DNA of 64,000 bases, taken from assembly GCA_963680875.1 (NCBI GenBank), contig OY804589.1, forward strand, positions 2,046,001 to 2,110,000. Reading direction: 5' to 3'. The DNA is from Bathymodiolus brooksi. Lineage: Eukaryota > Mollusca > Bivalvia > Mytilida > Modiolidae. Shown here piece by piece: positions 36,201 through 51,482 of the stretch; positions within the stretch are counted from its first letter, which is position 1; each line of letters begins with the position of its first letter. The notes under the pieces are model-generated. The model was given only the letters and a program-made list of their open reading frames with translations. It was not told the DNA's origin and made no database searches. The position numbers and the translations under genes were made by a program.

Positions 36201-39200
36201 TTTGATGTTGTTAGTATTCGTCATGTTACAGGACAGACACGTCATGTTACAGGACAGACTCGTCATGTTACAGGACAGACTCGTCATGTTACAGGACAGA
36301 CTCGGCTCGGTTTGATGTTGTTAGTATTCGTCATGTTACAGGACAGACACGTCATGTTACAGGACAGACTCGTCATGTTACAGGACAGACTCGGCTCAAT
36401 TTGATGTTGTTAGTATTCGTCATGTTACAGAACAGACTCGTCATGTTACAAGACAGACTCGGCTCAATTTGATGTTGTTAGTATTCGTCATGTTACAGGA
36501 CAGACACGGCTCAATTTGATGTTGTTAGTATTCGTCATGTTACAGGACAGACACGTCATGTTACAGGACAGACTCGTAATGTTACAGGACAGACTCGGCT
36601 CAGTTTGATGTTGTTAGTATTCGTCATGTTACAGGACAGACACGTCATGTTACAGGACAGACTCGTCATGTTACAGGACAGACTCGGCTCAATTTGATGT
36701 TGTTAGTATTCGTCATGTTACAGGACAGACACGTCATGTTACAGGACAGACTCGTCATGTTACAGGACAGACTCGTCATGTTACAGGACAGACTCGTCAT
36801 GTTACAGGACAGACTCGTCATGTTACAGGACAGACACGTCATGTTACAGGACAGACTCGTCATGTTACAGGACAGACTCGTCATGTTACAGGACAGACTC
36901 GGCTCAGTTTGATGTTGTTAGTATTCGTCATGTTACAGGACAGACACGTCATGTTACAGGACAGACTCGTAATGTTACAGGACAGACTCGGCTCAGTTTG
37001 ATGTTGTTAGTATTCGTCATGTTACAGGACAGACACGTCATGTTACAGGACAGACTCGGCTCAATTTGATGTTGTTAGTATTCGTCATGTTACAGGACAG
37101 ACACGTCATGTTACAGGACAGACTCGTCATGTTACAGGACAGACTCGGCTCAGTTTGATGTTGTTAGTATTCGTCATGTTACAGGACAGACACGTCATGT
37201 TACAGGACAGACTCGTAATGTTACAGGACAGACTCGGCTCAGTTTGATGTTGTTAGTATTCGTCATGTTACAGGACAGACACGTCATGTTACAGGACAGA
37301 CTCGTCATGTTACAGGACAGACTCGGCTCAATTTGATGTTGTTAGTATTCGTCATGTTACAGGACAGACACGTCATGCTACAGGACAGACTCGTCATGTT
37401 ACAGGACAGACTCGTCATGTTACAGGACAGACTCGTCATGTTACAGGACAGACTCGTCATGTTACAGGACAGACACGTCATGTTACAGGACAGACTCGTC
37501 ATGTTACAGGACAGACTCGTCATGTTACAGGACAGACTCGGCTCAGTTTGATGTTGTTAGTATTCGTCATGTTACAGGACAGACACGTCATGTTACAGGA
37601 CAGACTCGTAATGTTACAGGACAGACTCGGCTCAGTTTGATGTTGTTAGTATTCGTCATGTTACAGGACAGACTCGGCTCAATTTGATGTTGTTAGTATT
37701 CGTCATGTTACAGGACAGACACGTCATGTTACAGGACAGACTCGTCATGTTACAGGACAGACTCGTCATGTTACAGGACAGACTCGGCTCGGTTTGATGT
37801 TGTTAGTATTCGTCATGTTACAGGACAGACACGTCATGTTACAGGACAGACTCGTCATGTTACAGGACAGACTCGTCATGTTACAGGACAGACTCGGCTC
37901 GGTTTGATGTTGTTAGTATTCGTCATGTTACAGGACAGACACGTCATGTTACAGGACAGATTCGTCATGTTACAGGACAGACTCGGCTCAATTTGATGTT
38001 GTTAGTATTCGTCATGTTACAGAACAGACTCGTCATGTTACAAGACAGACTCGGCTCAATTTGATGTTGTTAGTATTCGTCATGTTACAGGACAGACACG
38101 GCTCAATTTGATGTTGTTAGTATTCGTCATGTTACAGGACAGACACGGCTCAATTTGATGTTGTTAGTATTCGTCATGTTACAGGACAGACACGGCTCAA
38201 TTTGATGTTGTTAGTATTCGTCATGTTACAGGACAGACACGGCTCAATTTGATGTTGTTAGTATTCGTCATGTTACAGGACAGACACGGCTCAATTTGAT
38301 GTTGTTAGTATTCGTCATGTTACAGGACAGACACGGCTCAATTTGATGTTGTTAGTATTCGTCATGTTACAGGACAGACACGGCTCAATTTGATGTTATT
38401 AGTATTCGTCATGTTACAGGACAGACACGGCTCAATTTGATGTTGTTAGTATTCGTCATGTTACAGGACAGACACGGCTCAATTTGATGTTGTTAGTATT
38501 CGTCATGTTACAGGACAGACACGGCTCAATTTGATGTTGTTAGTATTCGTCATGTTACAGGACAGACACGGCTCAATTTGATGTTGTTAGTATTCGTCAT
38601 GTTACAGGACAGACACGGCTCAATTTGATGTTGTTAGTATTCGTCATGTTACAGGACAGACACGGCTCAGTTTGATGTTGTTAGTATTCGTCATGTTACA
38701 GGACAGACTCGGCTCAATTTGATGTTGTTAGTATTCGTCATGTTACAGGACAGACACGGCTCAATTTGATGTTGTTAGTATTCGTCATGTTACAGGACAG
38801 ACACGGCTCAATTTGATGTTGTTAGTATTCGTCATGTTACAGGACAGACACGGCTCAATTTGATGTTGTTAGTATTCGTCATGCTACAGGACAGACTCGG
38901 CTCAATTTGATGTTGTTAGTATTCGTCATGTTACAGGACAGACACGGCTCAATTTGATGTTGTTAGTATTCGTCATGTTACAGGACAGACTCGGCTCAAT
39001 TTGATGTTGTTAGTATTCGTCATGTTACAGGACAGACACGGCTCAATTTGATGTTGTTAGTATTCGTCATGTTACAGGACAGACTCGGCTCAATTTGATG
39101 TTGTTAGTATTCGTCATGTTACAGGACAGACTCGGCTCTATTTGATGTTGTTAGTATTCGTCATGTTACAGGACAGACTCGTCTCAATTTGATGTTGTTA

Positions 39201-42200
39201 GTATTCGTCATGTTACAGGACAGACTCGGCTCAATTTGATGTTGTTAGTATTCGTCATGTTACAGGACAGACACGGCTCAATTTGATGTTGTTAGTATTC
39301 GTCATGTTACAGGACAGACACGGCTCAATTTGATGTTGCTAGTATTCGTCATGTTACAGGACAGACTCGGCTCAATTTGATGTTGTTAGTATTCGTCATG
39401 TTACAGGACAGACACGGCTCAATTTGATGTTGTTAGTATTCGTCATGTTACAGGACAGACTCGGCTCAATTTGATGTTGCTAGTATTCGTCATGTTACAG
39501 GACAGACACGGCTCAATTTGATGTTGTTAGTATTCGTCATGTTACAGGACAGACACGGCTCAATTTGATGTTGTTAGTATTCGTCATGTTACAGGACAGA
39601 CACGGCTCAATTTGATGTTGTTAGTATTCGTCATGTTACAGGACAGACACGGCTCAATTTGATGTTGTTAGTATTCGTCATGTTACAGGACAGACACGGC
39701 TCAATTTGATGTTGTTAGTATTCGTCATGTTACAGGACAGACTCGGCTCAATTTGATGTTGTTAGTATTCGTCATGTTACAGGACAGACACGGCTCAATT
39801 TGATGTTGTTTGTATTCGTCATGTTACAGGACAGACTCGTCATGTTACAGGACAGACACGGCTCAATTTGATGTTGTTAGTATTCGTCATGTTACAGGAC
39901 AGACTCGGCTCAATTTGATGTTGTTAGTATTCGTCATGTTACAGGACAGACACGGCTCAATTTGATGTTGTTTGTATTCGTCATGTTACAGGACAGACTC
40001 GTCATGTTACAGGACAGACACGGCTCAATTTGATGTTGTTAGTATTCGTCATGTTACAGGACAGACTCGGCTCAATTTGATGTTGTTAGTATTCGTCATG
40101 TTACAGGACAGACACGGCTCAATTTGATGTTGTTAGTATTCGTCATGTTACAGGACAGACACGGCTCAGTTTGATGTTGTTAGTATTCGTCATGCTACAG
40201 GACAGACTCGTCATGTTACAGGACAGACTCGGCTCAGTTTGATGTTGTTAGTATTCGTCATGTTACAGGACAGACACGTCATGTTACAGGACAGACTCGT
40301 CATGTTACAGGACAGACTCGTCATGTTACAGGACAGACTCGGCTCAGTTTGATGTTGTTAGTATTCGTCATGTTACAGGACAGACACGTCATGCTACAGG
40401 ACAGACTCGTAATGTTACAGGACAGACTCGGCTCAGTTTGATGTTGTTAGTATTCGTCATGTTACAGGACAGACTCGGCTCAATTTGATGTTGTTAGTAT
40501 TCGTCATGTTACAGGACAGACACGGCTCAATTTGATGTTGCTTGTATTCGTCATGTTACAGGACAGACTCGTCATGTTACAGGACAGACACGGCTCAATT
40601 TGATGTTGTTAGTATTCGTCATGTTACAGGACAGACTCGGCTCAATTTGATGTTGTTAGTATTCGTCATGTTACAGGACAGACACGGCTCAATTTGATGT
40701 TGTTTGTATTCGTCATGTTACAGGACAGACTCGTCATGTTACAGGACAGACACGCCTCAATTTGATGTTGTTAGTATTCGTCATGTTACAGGACAGACTC
40801 GGCTCAATTTGATGTTGTTAGTATTCGTCATGTTACAGGACAGACACGGCTCAATTTGATGTTGTTAGTATTCGTCATGTTACAGGACAGACACGGCTCA
40901 GTTTGATGTTGTTAGTATTCGTCATGCTACAGGACAGACTCGTCATGTTACAGGACAGACTCGGCTCAGTTTGATGTTGTTAGTATTCGTCATGTTACAG
41001 GACAGACACGTCATGTTACAGGACAGACTCGTCATGTTACAGGACAGACTCGTCATGTTACAGGACAGACTCGGCTCAGTTTGATGTTGTTAGTATTCGT
41101 CATGTTACAGGACAGACACGTCATGTTACAGGACAGACTCGTAATGTTACAGGACAGACTCGGCTCAGTTTGATGTTGTTAGTATTCGTCATGTTACAGG
41201 ACAGACACGTCATGTTACAGGACAGACTCGTCATGTTACAGGACAGACTCGGCTCAATTTGATGTTGTTAGTATTCGTCATGTTACAGGACAGACACGTC
41301 ATGTTACAGGACAGACTCGTCATGTTACAGGACAGACTCGTCATGTTACAGGACAGACTCGGCTCGGTTTGATGTTGTTAGTATTCGTCATGTTACAGGA
41401 CAGACACGTCATGTTACAGGACAGACTCGTCATGTTACAGGACAGACTCGTCATGTTACAGGACAGACTCGGCTCAGTTTGATGTTGTTAGTATTCGTCA
41501 TGTTACAGGACAGACACGTCATGTTACAGGACAGACTCGTAATGTTACAGGACAGACTCGGCTCAGTTTGATGTTGTTAGTATTCGTCATGTTACAGGAC
41601 AGACACGTCATGTTACAGGACAGACTCGTCATGTTACAGGACAGACTCGGCTCAATTTGATGTTGTTAGTATTCGTCATGTTACAGGACAGACACGGCTC
41701 AATTTGATGTTGTTAGTATTCGTCATGTTACAGGACAGACTCGGCTCAATTTGATGTTGCTAGTATTCGTCATGTTACAGGACAGACACGGCTCAATTTG
41801 ATGTTGTTAGTATTCGTCATGTTACAGGACAGACACGGCTCAATTTGATGTTGTTAGTATTCGTAATGTTACAGGACAGACACGGCTCAATTTGATGTTG
41901 TTAGTATTCGTCATGTTACAGGACAGACACGGCTCAATTTGATGTTGTTAGTATTCGTCATGTTACAGGACAGACACGGCTCAATTTGATGTTGTTAGTA
42001 TTCGTCATGTTACAGGACAGACTCGGCTCAATTTGATGTTGTTAGTATTCGTCATGTTACAGGACAGACACGGCTCAATTTGATGTTGTTTGTATTCGTC
42101 ATGTTACAGGACAGACTCGTCATGTTACAGGACAGACACGGCTCAATTTGATGTTGTTAGTATTCGTCATGTTACAGGACAGACTCGGCTCAATTTGATG

Positions 42201-45200
42201 TTGTTAGTATTCGTCATGTTACAGGACAGACACGGCTCAATTTGATGTTGTTTGTATTCGTCATGTTACAGGACAGACTCGTCATGTTACAGGACAGACA
42301 CGGCTCAATTTGATGTTGTTAGTATTCGTCATGTTACAGGACAGACTCGGCTCAATTTGATGTTGTTAGTATTCGTCATGTTACAGGACAGACACGGCTC
42401 AATTTGATGTTGTTAGTATTCGTCATGTTACAGGACAGACACGGCTCAGTTTGATGTTGTTAGTATTCGTCATGCTACAGGACAGACTCGTCATGTTACA
42501 GGACAGACTCGGCTCAGTTTGATGTTGTTAGTATTCGTCATGTTACAGGACAGACACGTCATGTTACAGGACAGACTCGTCATGTTACAGGACAGACTCG
42601 GCTCAGTTTGATGTTGTTAGTATTCGTCATGTTACAGGACAGACACGTCATGTTACAGGACAGACTCGTAATGTTACAGGACAGACTCGGCTCAGTTTGA
42701 TGTTGTTAGTATTCGTCATGTTACAGGACAGACTCGGCTCAATTTGATGTTGTTAGTATTCGTCATGTTACAGGACAGACACGGCTCAATTTGATGTTGT
42801 TTGTATTCGTCATGTTACAGGACAGACTCGTCATGTTACAGGACAGACACGGCTCAATTTGATGTTGTTAGTATTCGTCATGTTACAGGACAGACTCGGC
42901 TCAATTTGATGTTGTTAGTATTCGTCATGTTACAGGACAGACACGGCTCAATTTGATGTTGTTTGTATTCGTCATGTTACAGGACAGACTCGTCATGTTA
43001 CAGGACAGACACGGCTCAATTTGATGTTGTTAGTATTCGTCATGTTACAGGACAGACTCGGCTCAATTTGATGTTGTTAGTATTCGTCATGTTACAGGAC
43101 AGACACGGCTCAATTTGATGTTGTTAGTATTCGTCATGTTACAGGACAGACACGGCTCAGTTTGATGTTGTTAGTATTCGTCATGCTACAGGACAGACTC
43201 GTCATGTTACAGGACAGACTCGGCTCAGTTTGATGTTGTTAGTATTCGTCATGTTACAGGACAGACACGTCATGTTACAGGACAGACTCGTCATGTTACA
43301 GGACAGACTCGTCATGCTACAGGACAGACTCGGCTCAGTTTGATGTTGTTAGTATTCGTCATGTTACAGGACAGACACGTCATGTTACAGGACAGACTCG
43401 TAATGTTACAGGACAGACTCGGCTCAGTTTGATGTTGTTAGTATTCGTCATGTTACAGGACAGACACGTCATGTTACAGGACAGACTCGTCATGTTACAG
43501 GACAGACTCGGCTCAATTTGATGTTGTTAGTATTCGTCATGTTAAAGGACAGACACGTCATGTTACAGGACAGACTCGTCATGTTACAGGACAGACTCGT
43601 CATGTTACAGGACAGACTCGGCTCGGTTTGATGTTGTTAGTATTCGTCATGTTACAGGACAGACACGTCATGTTACAGGACAGACTCGTCATGTTACAGG
43701 ACAGACTCGTCATGTTACAGGACAGACTCGTCATGTTACAGGACAGACTCGGCTCAGTTTGATGTTGTTAGTATTCGTCATGTTACAGGACAGACACGTC
43801 ATGTTACAGGACAGACTCGTAATGTTACAGGACAGACTCGGCTCAGTTTGATGTTGTTAGTATTCGTCATGTTACAGGACAGACACGTCATGTTACAGGA
43901 CAGACTCGTCATGTTACAGGACAGACTCGGCTCAATTTGATGTTGTTAGTATTCGTCATGTTACAGGACAGACACGTCATGTTACAGGACAGACTCGTCA
44001 TGTTACAGGACAGACTCGTCATGTTACAGGACAGACTCGGCTCGGTTTGATGTTGTTAGTATTCGTCATGTTACAGGACAGACACGGCTCAATTTGATGT
44101 TGTTAGTATTCGTCATGTTACAGGACAGACACGGCTCAGTTTGATGTTGTTAGTATTCGTCATGCTACAGGACAGACTCGTCATGTTACAGGACAGACTC
44201 GGCTCAGTTTGATGTTGTTAGTATTCGTCATGTTACAGGACAGACACGTCATGTTACAGGACAGACTCGTCATGTTACAGGACAGACTCGTCATGTTACA
44301 GGACAGACTCGGCTCAGTTTGATGTTGTTAGTATTCGTCATGTTACAGGACAGACACGTCATGTTACAGGACAGACTCGTCATGTTACAGGACAGACTCG
44401 GCTCAATTTGATGTTGTTAGTATTCGTCATGTTACAGGACAGACACGTCATGTTACAGGACAGACTCGTCATGTTACAGGACAGACTCGTCATGTTACAG
44501 GACAGACTCGTCATGTTACAGGACAGACTCGTCATGTTACAGGACAGACACGTCATGTTACAGGACAGACTCGTCATGTTACAGGACAGACTCGTCATGT
44601 TACAGGACAGACTCGGCTCAGTTTGATGTTGTTAGTATTCGTCATGTTACAGGACAGACACGTCATGTTACAGGACAGACTCGTAATGTTACAGGACAGA
44701 CTCGGCTCAGTTTGATGTTGTTAGTATTCGTCATGTTACAGGACAGACACGTCATGTTACAGGACAGACTCGTCATGTTACAGGACAGACTCGGCTCAAT
44801 TTGATGTTGTTAGTATTCGTCATGTTACAGGACAGACACGTCATGTTACAGGACAGACTCGTCATGTTACAGGACAGACTCGTCATGTTACAGGACAGAC
44901 TCGGCTCGGTTTGATGTTGTTAGTATTCGTCATGTTACAGGACAGACACGTCATGTTACAGGACAGACTCGTCATGTTACAGGACAGACTCGTCATGTTA
45001 CAGGACAGACTCGGCTCGGTTTGATGTTGTTAGTATTCGTCATGTTACAGGACAGACACGTCATGTTACAGGACAGACTCGTCATGTTACAGGACAGACT
45101 CGGCTCAATTTGATGTTGTTAGTATTCGTCATGTTACAGAACAGACTCGTCATGTTACAAGACAGACTCGGCTCAATTTGATGTTGTTAGTATTCGTCAT

Positions 45201-48200
45201 GTTACAGGACAGACACGGCTCAATTTGATGTTGTTAGTATTCGTCATGTTACAGGACAGACACGGCTCAATTTGATGTTGTTAGTATTCGTCATGTTACA
45301 GGACAGACACGGCTCAATTTGATGTTGTTAGTATTCGTCATGTTACAGGACAGACACGGCTCAATTTGATGTTGTTAGTATTCGTCATGTTACAGGACAG
45401 ACACGGCTCAATTTGATGTTGTTAGTATTCGTCATGTTACAGGACAGACACGGCTCAATTTGATGTTGTTAGTATTCGTCATGTTACAGGACAGACACGG
45501 CTCAATTTGATGTTATTAGTATTCGTCATGTTACAGGACAGACACGGCTCAATTTGATGTTGTTAGTATTCGTCATGTTACAGGACAGACACGGCTCAAT
45601 TTGATGTTGTTAGTATTCGTCATGTTACAGGACAGACACGGCTCAATTTGATGTTGTTAGTATTCGTCATGTTACAGGACAGACACGGCTCAATTTGATG
45701 TTGTTAGTATTCGTCATGTTACAGGACAGACACGGCTCAATTTGATGTTGTTAGTATTCGTCATGTTACAGGACAGACACGGCTCAGTTTGATGTTGTTA
45801 GTATTCGTCATGTTACAGGACAGACTCGGCTCAATTTGATGTTGTTAGTATTCGTCATGTTACAGGACAGACACGGCTCAATTTGATGTTGTTAGTATTC
45901 GTCATGTTACAGGACAGACACGGCTCAATTTGATGTTGTTAGTATTCGTCATGTTACAGGACAGACACGGCTCAATTTGATGTTGTTAGTATTCGTCATG
46001 CTACAGGACAGACTCGACTCAATTTGATGTTGTTAGTATTCGTCATGTTACAGGACAGACACGGCTCAATTTGATGTTGTTAGTATTCGTCATGTTACAG
46101 GACAGACTCGGCTCAATTTGATGTTGTTAGTATTCGTCATGTTACAGGACAGACACGGCTCAGTTTGATGTTGTTAGTATTCGTCATGTTACAGGACAGA
46201 CTCGGCTCAATTTGATGTTGTTAGTATTCGTCATGTTACAGGACAGACTCGGCTCTATTTGATGTTGTTAGTATTCGTCATGTTACAGGACAGACTCGGC
46301 TCAATTTGATGTTGTTAGTATTCGTCATGTTACAGGACAGACTCGGCTCAATTTGATGTTGTTAGTATTCGTCATGTTACAGGACAGACACGACTCAATT
46401 TGATGTTGTTAGTATTCGTCATGTTACAGGACAGACACGGCTCAATTTGATGTTGCTAGTATTCGTCATGTTACAGGACAGACTCGGCTCAATTTGATGT
46501 TGTTAGTATTCGTCATGTTACAGGACAGACACGGCTCAATTTGATGTTGTTAGTATTCGTCATGTTACAGGACAGACTCGGCTCAATTTGATGTTGCTAG
46601 TATTCGTCATGTTACAGGACAGACACGGCTCAATTTGATGTTGTTAGTATTCGTCATGTTACAGGACAGACACGGCTCAATTTGATGTTGTTAGTATTCG
46701 TCATGTTACAGGACAGACACGGCTCAATTTGATGTTGTTAGTATTCGTCATGTTACAGGACAGACTCGGCTCAATTTGATGTTGTTAGTATTCGTCATGT
46801 TACAGGACAGACACGGCTCAATTTGATGTTGTTTGTATTCGTCATGTTACAGGACAGACTCGTCATGTTACAGGACAGACACGGCTCAATTTGATGTTGT
46901 TAGTATTCGTCATGTTACAGGACAGACTCGGCTCAATTTGATGTTGTTAGTATTCGTCATGTTACAGGACAGACACGGCTCAATTTGATGTTGTTTGTAT
47001 TCGTCATGTTACAGGACAGACTCGTCATGTTACAGGACAGACACGGCTCAATTTGATGTTGTTAGTATTCGTCATGTTACAGGACAGACTCGGCTCAATT
47101 TGATGTTGTTAGTATTCGTCATGTTACAGGACAGACACGGCTCAATTTGATGTTGTTAGTATTCGTCATGTTACAGGACAGACACGGCTCAGTTTGATGT
47201 TGTTAGTATTTGTCATGCTACAGGACAGACTCGTCATGTTACAGGACAGACTCGGCTCAGTTTGATGTTGTTAGTATTCGTCATGTTACAGGACAGACAC
47301 GTCATGTTACAGGACAGACTCGTCATGTTACAGGACAGACTCGTCATGTTACAGGACAGACTCGGCTCAGTTTGATGTTGTTAGTATTCGTCATGTTACA
47401 GGACAGACACGTCATGTTACAGGACAGACTCGTAATGTTACAGGACAGACTCGGCTCAGTTTGATGTTGTTAGTATTCGTCATGTTACAGGACAGACACG
47501 TCATGTTACAGGACAGACTCGTCATGTTACAGGACAGACTCGGCTCAATTTGATGTTGTTAGTATTCGTCATGTTACAGGACAGAAACGTCATGTTACAG
47601 GACAGACTCGTCATGTTACAGGACAGACTCGTCATGTTACAGGACAGACTCGGCTCGGTTTGATGTTGTTAGTATTCGTCATGATACAGGACAGACACGT
47701 CATGTTACAGGACAGACTCGTCATGTTACAGGACAGACTCGTCATGTTACAGGACAGACTCGGCTCAGTTTGATGTTGTTAGTATTCGTCATGTTACAGG
47801 ACAGACACGTCATGTTACAGGACAGACTCGTCATGTTACAGGACAGACTCGTCATGTTACAGGACAGACTCGGCTCAATTTGATGTTGTTAGTATTCGTC
47901 ATGTTACAGGACAGACACGGCTCAATTTGATGTTGTTAGTATTCGTCATGTTACAGGACAGACTCGGCTCAATTTGATGTTGCTAGTATTCGTCATGTTA
48001 CAGGACAGACTCGGCTCAATTTGATGTTGTTAGTATTCGTCATGTTACAGGACAGACACGGCTCAATTTGATGTTGTTAGTATTCGTCATGTTACAGGAC
48101 AGACTCGGCTCAATTTGATGTTGCTAGTATTCGTCATGTTACAGGACAGACACGGCTCAATTTGATGTTGTTAGTATTCGTCATGTTACAGGACAGACAC

Positions 48201-51200
48201 GGCTCAATTTGATGTTGTTAGTATTCGTCATGTTACAGGACAGACACGGCTCAATTTGATGTTGTTAGTATTCGTCATGTTACAGGACAGACACGGCTCA
48301 ATTTGATGTTGTTAGTATTCGTCATGTTACAGGACAGACACGGCTCAATTTGATGTTGTTAGTATTCGTCATGTTACAGGACAGACTCGGCTCAATTTGA
48401 TGTTGTTAGTATTCGTCATGTTACAGGACAGACACGGCTCAATTTGATGTTGTTTGTATTCGTCATGTTACAGGACAGACTCGTCATGTTACAGGACAGA
48501 CACGGCTCAATTTGATGTTGTTAGTATTCGTCATGTTACAGGACAGACTCGGCTCAATTTGATGTTGTTAGTATTCGTCATGTTACAGGACAGACACGGC
48601 TCAATTTGATGTTGTTTGTATTCGTCATGCTACAGGACAGACTCGTCATGTTACAGGACAGACACGGCTCAATTTGATGTTGTTAGTATTCGTCATGTTA
48701 CAGGATAGACTCGGCTCAATTTGATGTTGTTAGTATTCGTCATGTTACAGGACAGACACGGCTCAATTTGATGTTGTTAGTATTCGTCATGTTACAGGAC
48801 AGACACGGCTCAGTTTGATGTTGTTAGTATTCGTTATGCTACAGGACAGACTCGTCATGTTACAGGACAGACTCGGCTCAGTTTGATGTTGTTAGTATTC
48901 GTCATGTTACAGGACAGACACGTCATGTTACAGGACAGACTCGTCATGTTACAGGACAGACTCGTCATGTTACAGGACAGACTCGGCTCAGTTTGATGTT
49001 GTTAGTATTCGTCATGTTACAGGACAGACACGTCATGTTACAGGACAGACTCGTAATGTTACAGGACAGACTCGGCTCAGTTTGATGTTGTTAGTATTCG
49101 TCATGTTACAGGACAGACTCGGCTCAATTTGATGTTGTTAGTATTCGTCATGTTACAGGACAGACACGGCTCAATTTGATGTTGTTTGTATTCGTCATGT
49201 TACAGGACAGACTCGTCATGTTACAGGACAGACACGGCTCAATTTGATGTTGTTAGTATTCGTCATGTTACAGGACAGACTCGGCTCAATTTGATGTTGT
49301 TAGTATTCGTCATGTTACAGGACAGACACGGCTCAATTTGATGTTGTTTGTATTCGTCATGTTACAGGACAGACTCGTCATGTTACAGGACAGACACGGC
49401 TCAATTTGATGTTGTTAGTATTCGTCATGTTACAGGACAGACTCGGCTCAATTTGATGTTGTTAGTATTCGTCATGTAACAGGACATACACGGCTCAATT
49501 TGATGTTGTTAGTATTCGTCATGTTACAGGACAGACACGGCTCAGTTTGATGTTGTTAGTATTCGTCATGCTACAGGACAGACTCGTCATGTTACAGGAC
49601 AGACTCGGCTCAGTTTGATGTTGTTAGTATTCGTCATGTTACAGGACAGACACGTCATGTTACAGGACAGACTCGTCATGTTACAGGACAGACTCGGCTC
49701 AGTTTGATGTTATTAGTATTCGTCATGTTACAGGACAGACACGTCATGTTACAGGACAGACTCGTAATGTTACAGGACAGACTCGGCTCAGTTTGATGTT
49801 GTTAGTATTCGTCATGTTACAGGACAGACACGTCATGTTACAGGACAGACTCGTCATGTTACAGGACAGACTCGGCTCAATTTGATGTTGTTAGTATTCG
49901 TCATGTTACAGGACAGACACGTCATGTTACAGGACAGACTCGTCATGTTACAGGACAGACTCGTCATGTTACAGGACAGACTCGGCTCGGTTTGATGTTG
50001 TTAGTATTCGTCATGTTACAGGACAGACACGTCATGTTACAGGACAGACTCGTCATGTTACAGGACAGACTCGTCATGTTACAGGACAGACTCGGCTCAG
50101 TTTGATGTTGTTAGTATTCGTCATGTTACAGGACAGACACGTCATGTTACAGGACAGACTCGTAATGTTACAGGACAGACTCGGCTCAGTTTGATGTTGT
50201 TAGTATTCGTCATGTTACAGGACAGACACGTCATGTTACAGGACAGACTCGTCATGTTACAGGACAGACTCGGCTCAATTTGATGTTGTTAGTATTCGTC
50301 ATGTTACAGGACAGACACGTCATGTTACAGGACAGACTCGTCATGTTACAGGACAGACTCGTCATGTTACAGGACAGACTCGGCTCGGTTTGATGTTGTT
50401 AGTATTCGTCATGTTACAGGACAGACACGTCATGTTACAGGACAGACTCGTCATGTTACAGGACAGACTCGTCATGTTACAGGACAGACTCGGCTCGGTT
50501 TGATGTTGTTAGTATTCGTCATGTTACAGGACAGACACGTCATGTTACAGGACAGACTCGTCATGTTACAGGACAGACTCGCCTCAATTTGATGTTGTTA
50601 GTATTCGTCATGTTACAGAACAGACTCGTCATGTTACAAGACAGACTCGGCTCAATTTGATGTTGTTAGTATTCGTCATGTTACAAGACAGACTCGGCTC
50701 AATTTGATGTTGTTAGTATTCGTCATGTTACAGGACAGACACGGCTCAATTTGATGTTGTTAGTATTCGTCATGTTACAGGACAGACTCGTCATGTTACA
50801 GAACAGACTCGTCATGTTACAGAACAGACTCGTCATGTTACAGGACAGACTCGGCTCAGTTTGATGTTGTTAGTATTCGTCATGTTACAGGACAGACACG
50901 TCATGTTACAGGACAGACTCGTAATGTTACAGGACAGACTCGGCTCAGTTTGATGTTGTTAGTATTCGTCATGTTACAGGACAGACTCGTCATGTTACAG
51001 AACAGACTCGTCATGTTACAGAACAGACTCGTCATGTTACAGGACAGACTCGGCTCAGTTTGATGTTGTTAGTATTCGTCATGTTACAGGACAGACACGT
51101 CATGTTACAGGACAGACTCGTCATGTTACAGGACAGACTCGGCTCAATTTGATGTTGTTAGTATTCGTCATGTTACAGGACAGACACGTCATGTTACAGG

Positions 51201-51482
51201 ACAGACTCGTCATGTTACAGGACAGACTCGGCTCAATTTGATGTTGTTAGTATTCGTCATGTTACAGGACAGACACGTCATGTTACAGGACAGACTCGTC
51301 ATGTTACAGGACAGACTCGTCATGTTACAGGACAGACTCGTCATGTTACAGGACAGACTCGTCATGTTACAGGACAGACTCGGCTCAATTTGATGTTGTT
51401 AGTATTCGTCATGTTACAGGACAGACACGTCATGTTACAGGACAGACTCGTCATGTTACAGGACAGACTCGGCTCAATTTGA
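30211..51482. repeat. Giant satellite, section 2: mixed 47-bp and 21-bp units
   Basis: 47-bp units alternate with runs of one to several 21-bp units (acagactcgtcatgttacag plus g). The short unit equals the long unit with 26 bp (ggctcaatttgatgttgtta gtattc) left out. Blocks recur at long range: a marker pair (gatattg, then gatgctg with ggagagac) repeats at +3558 bp (27404 to 30962), and another pair (agaacagact, then gatgttatt) at +7117 bp (38021 to 45138). Open frames of 72-84 codons are runs of short units. Confidence 0.95.
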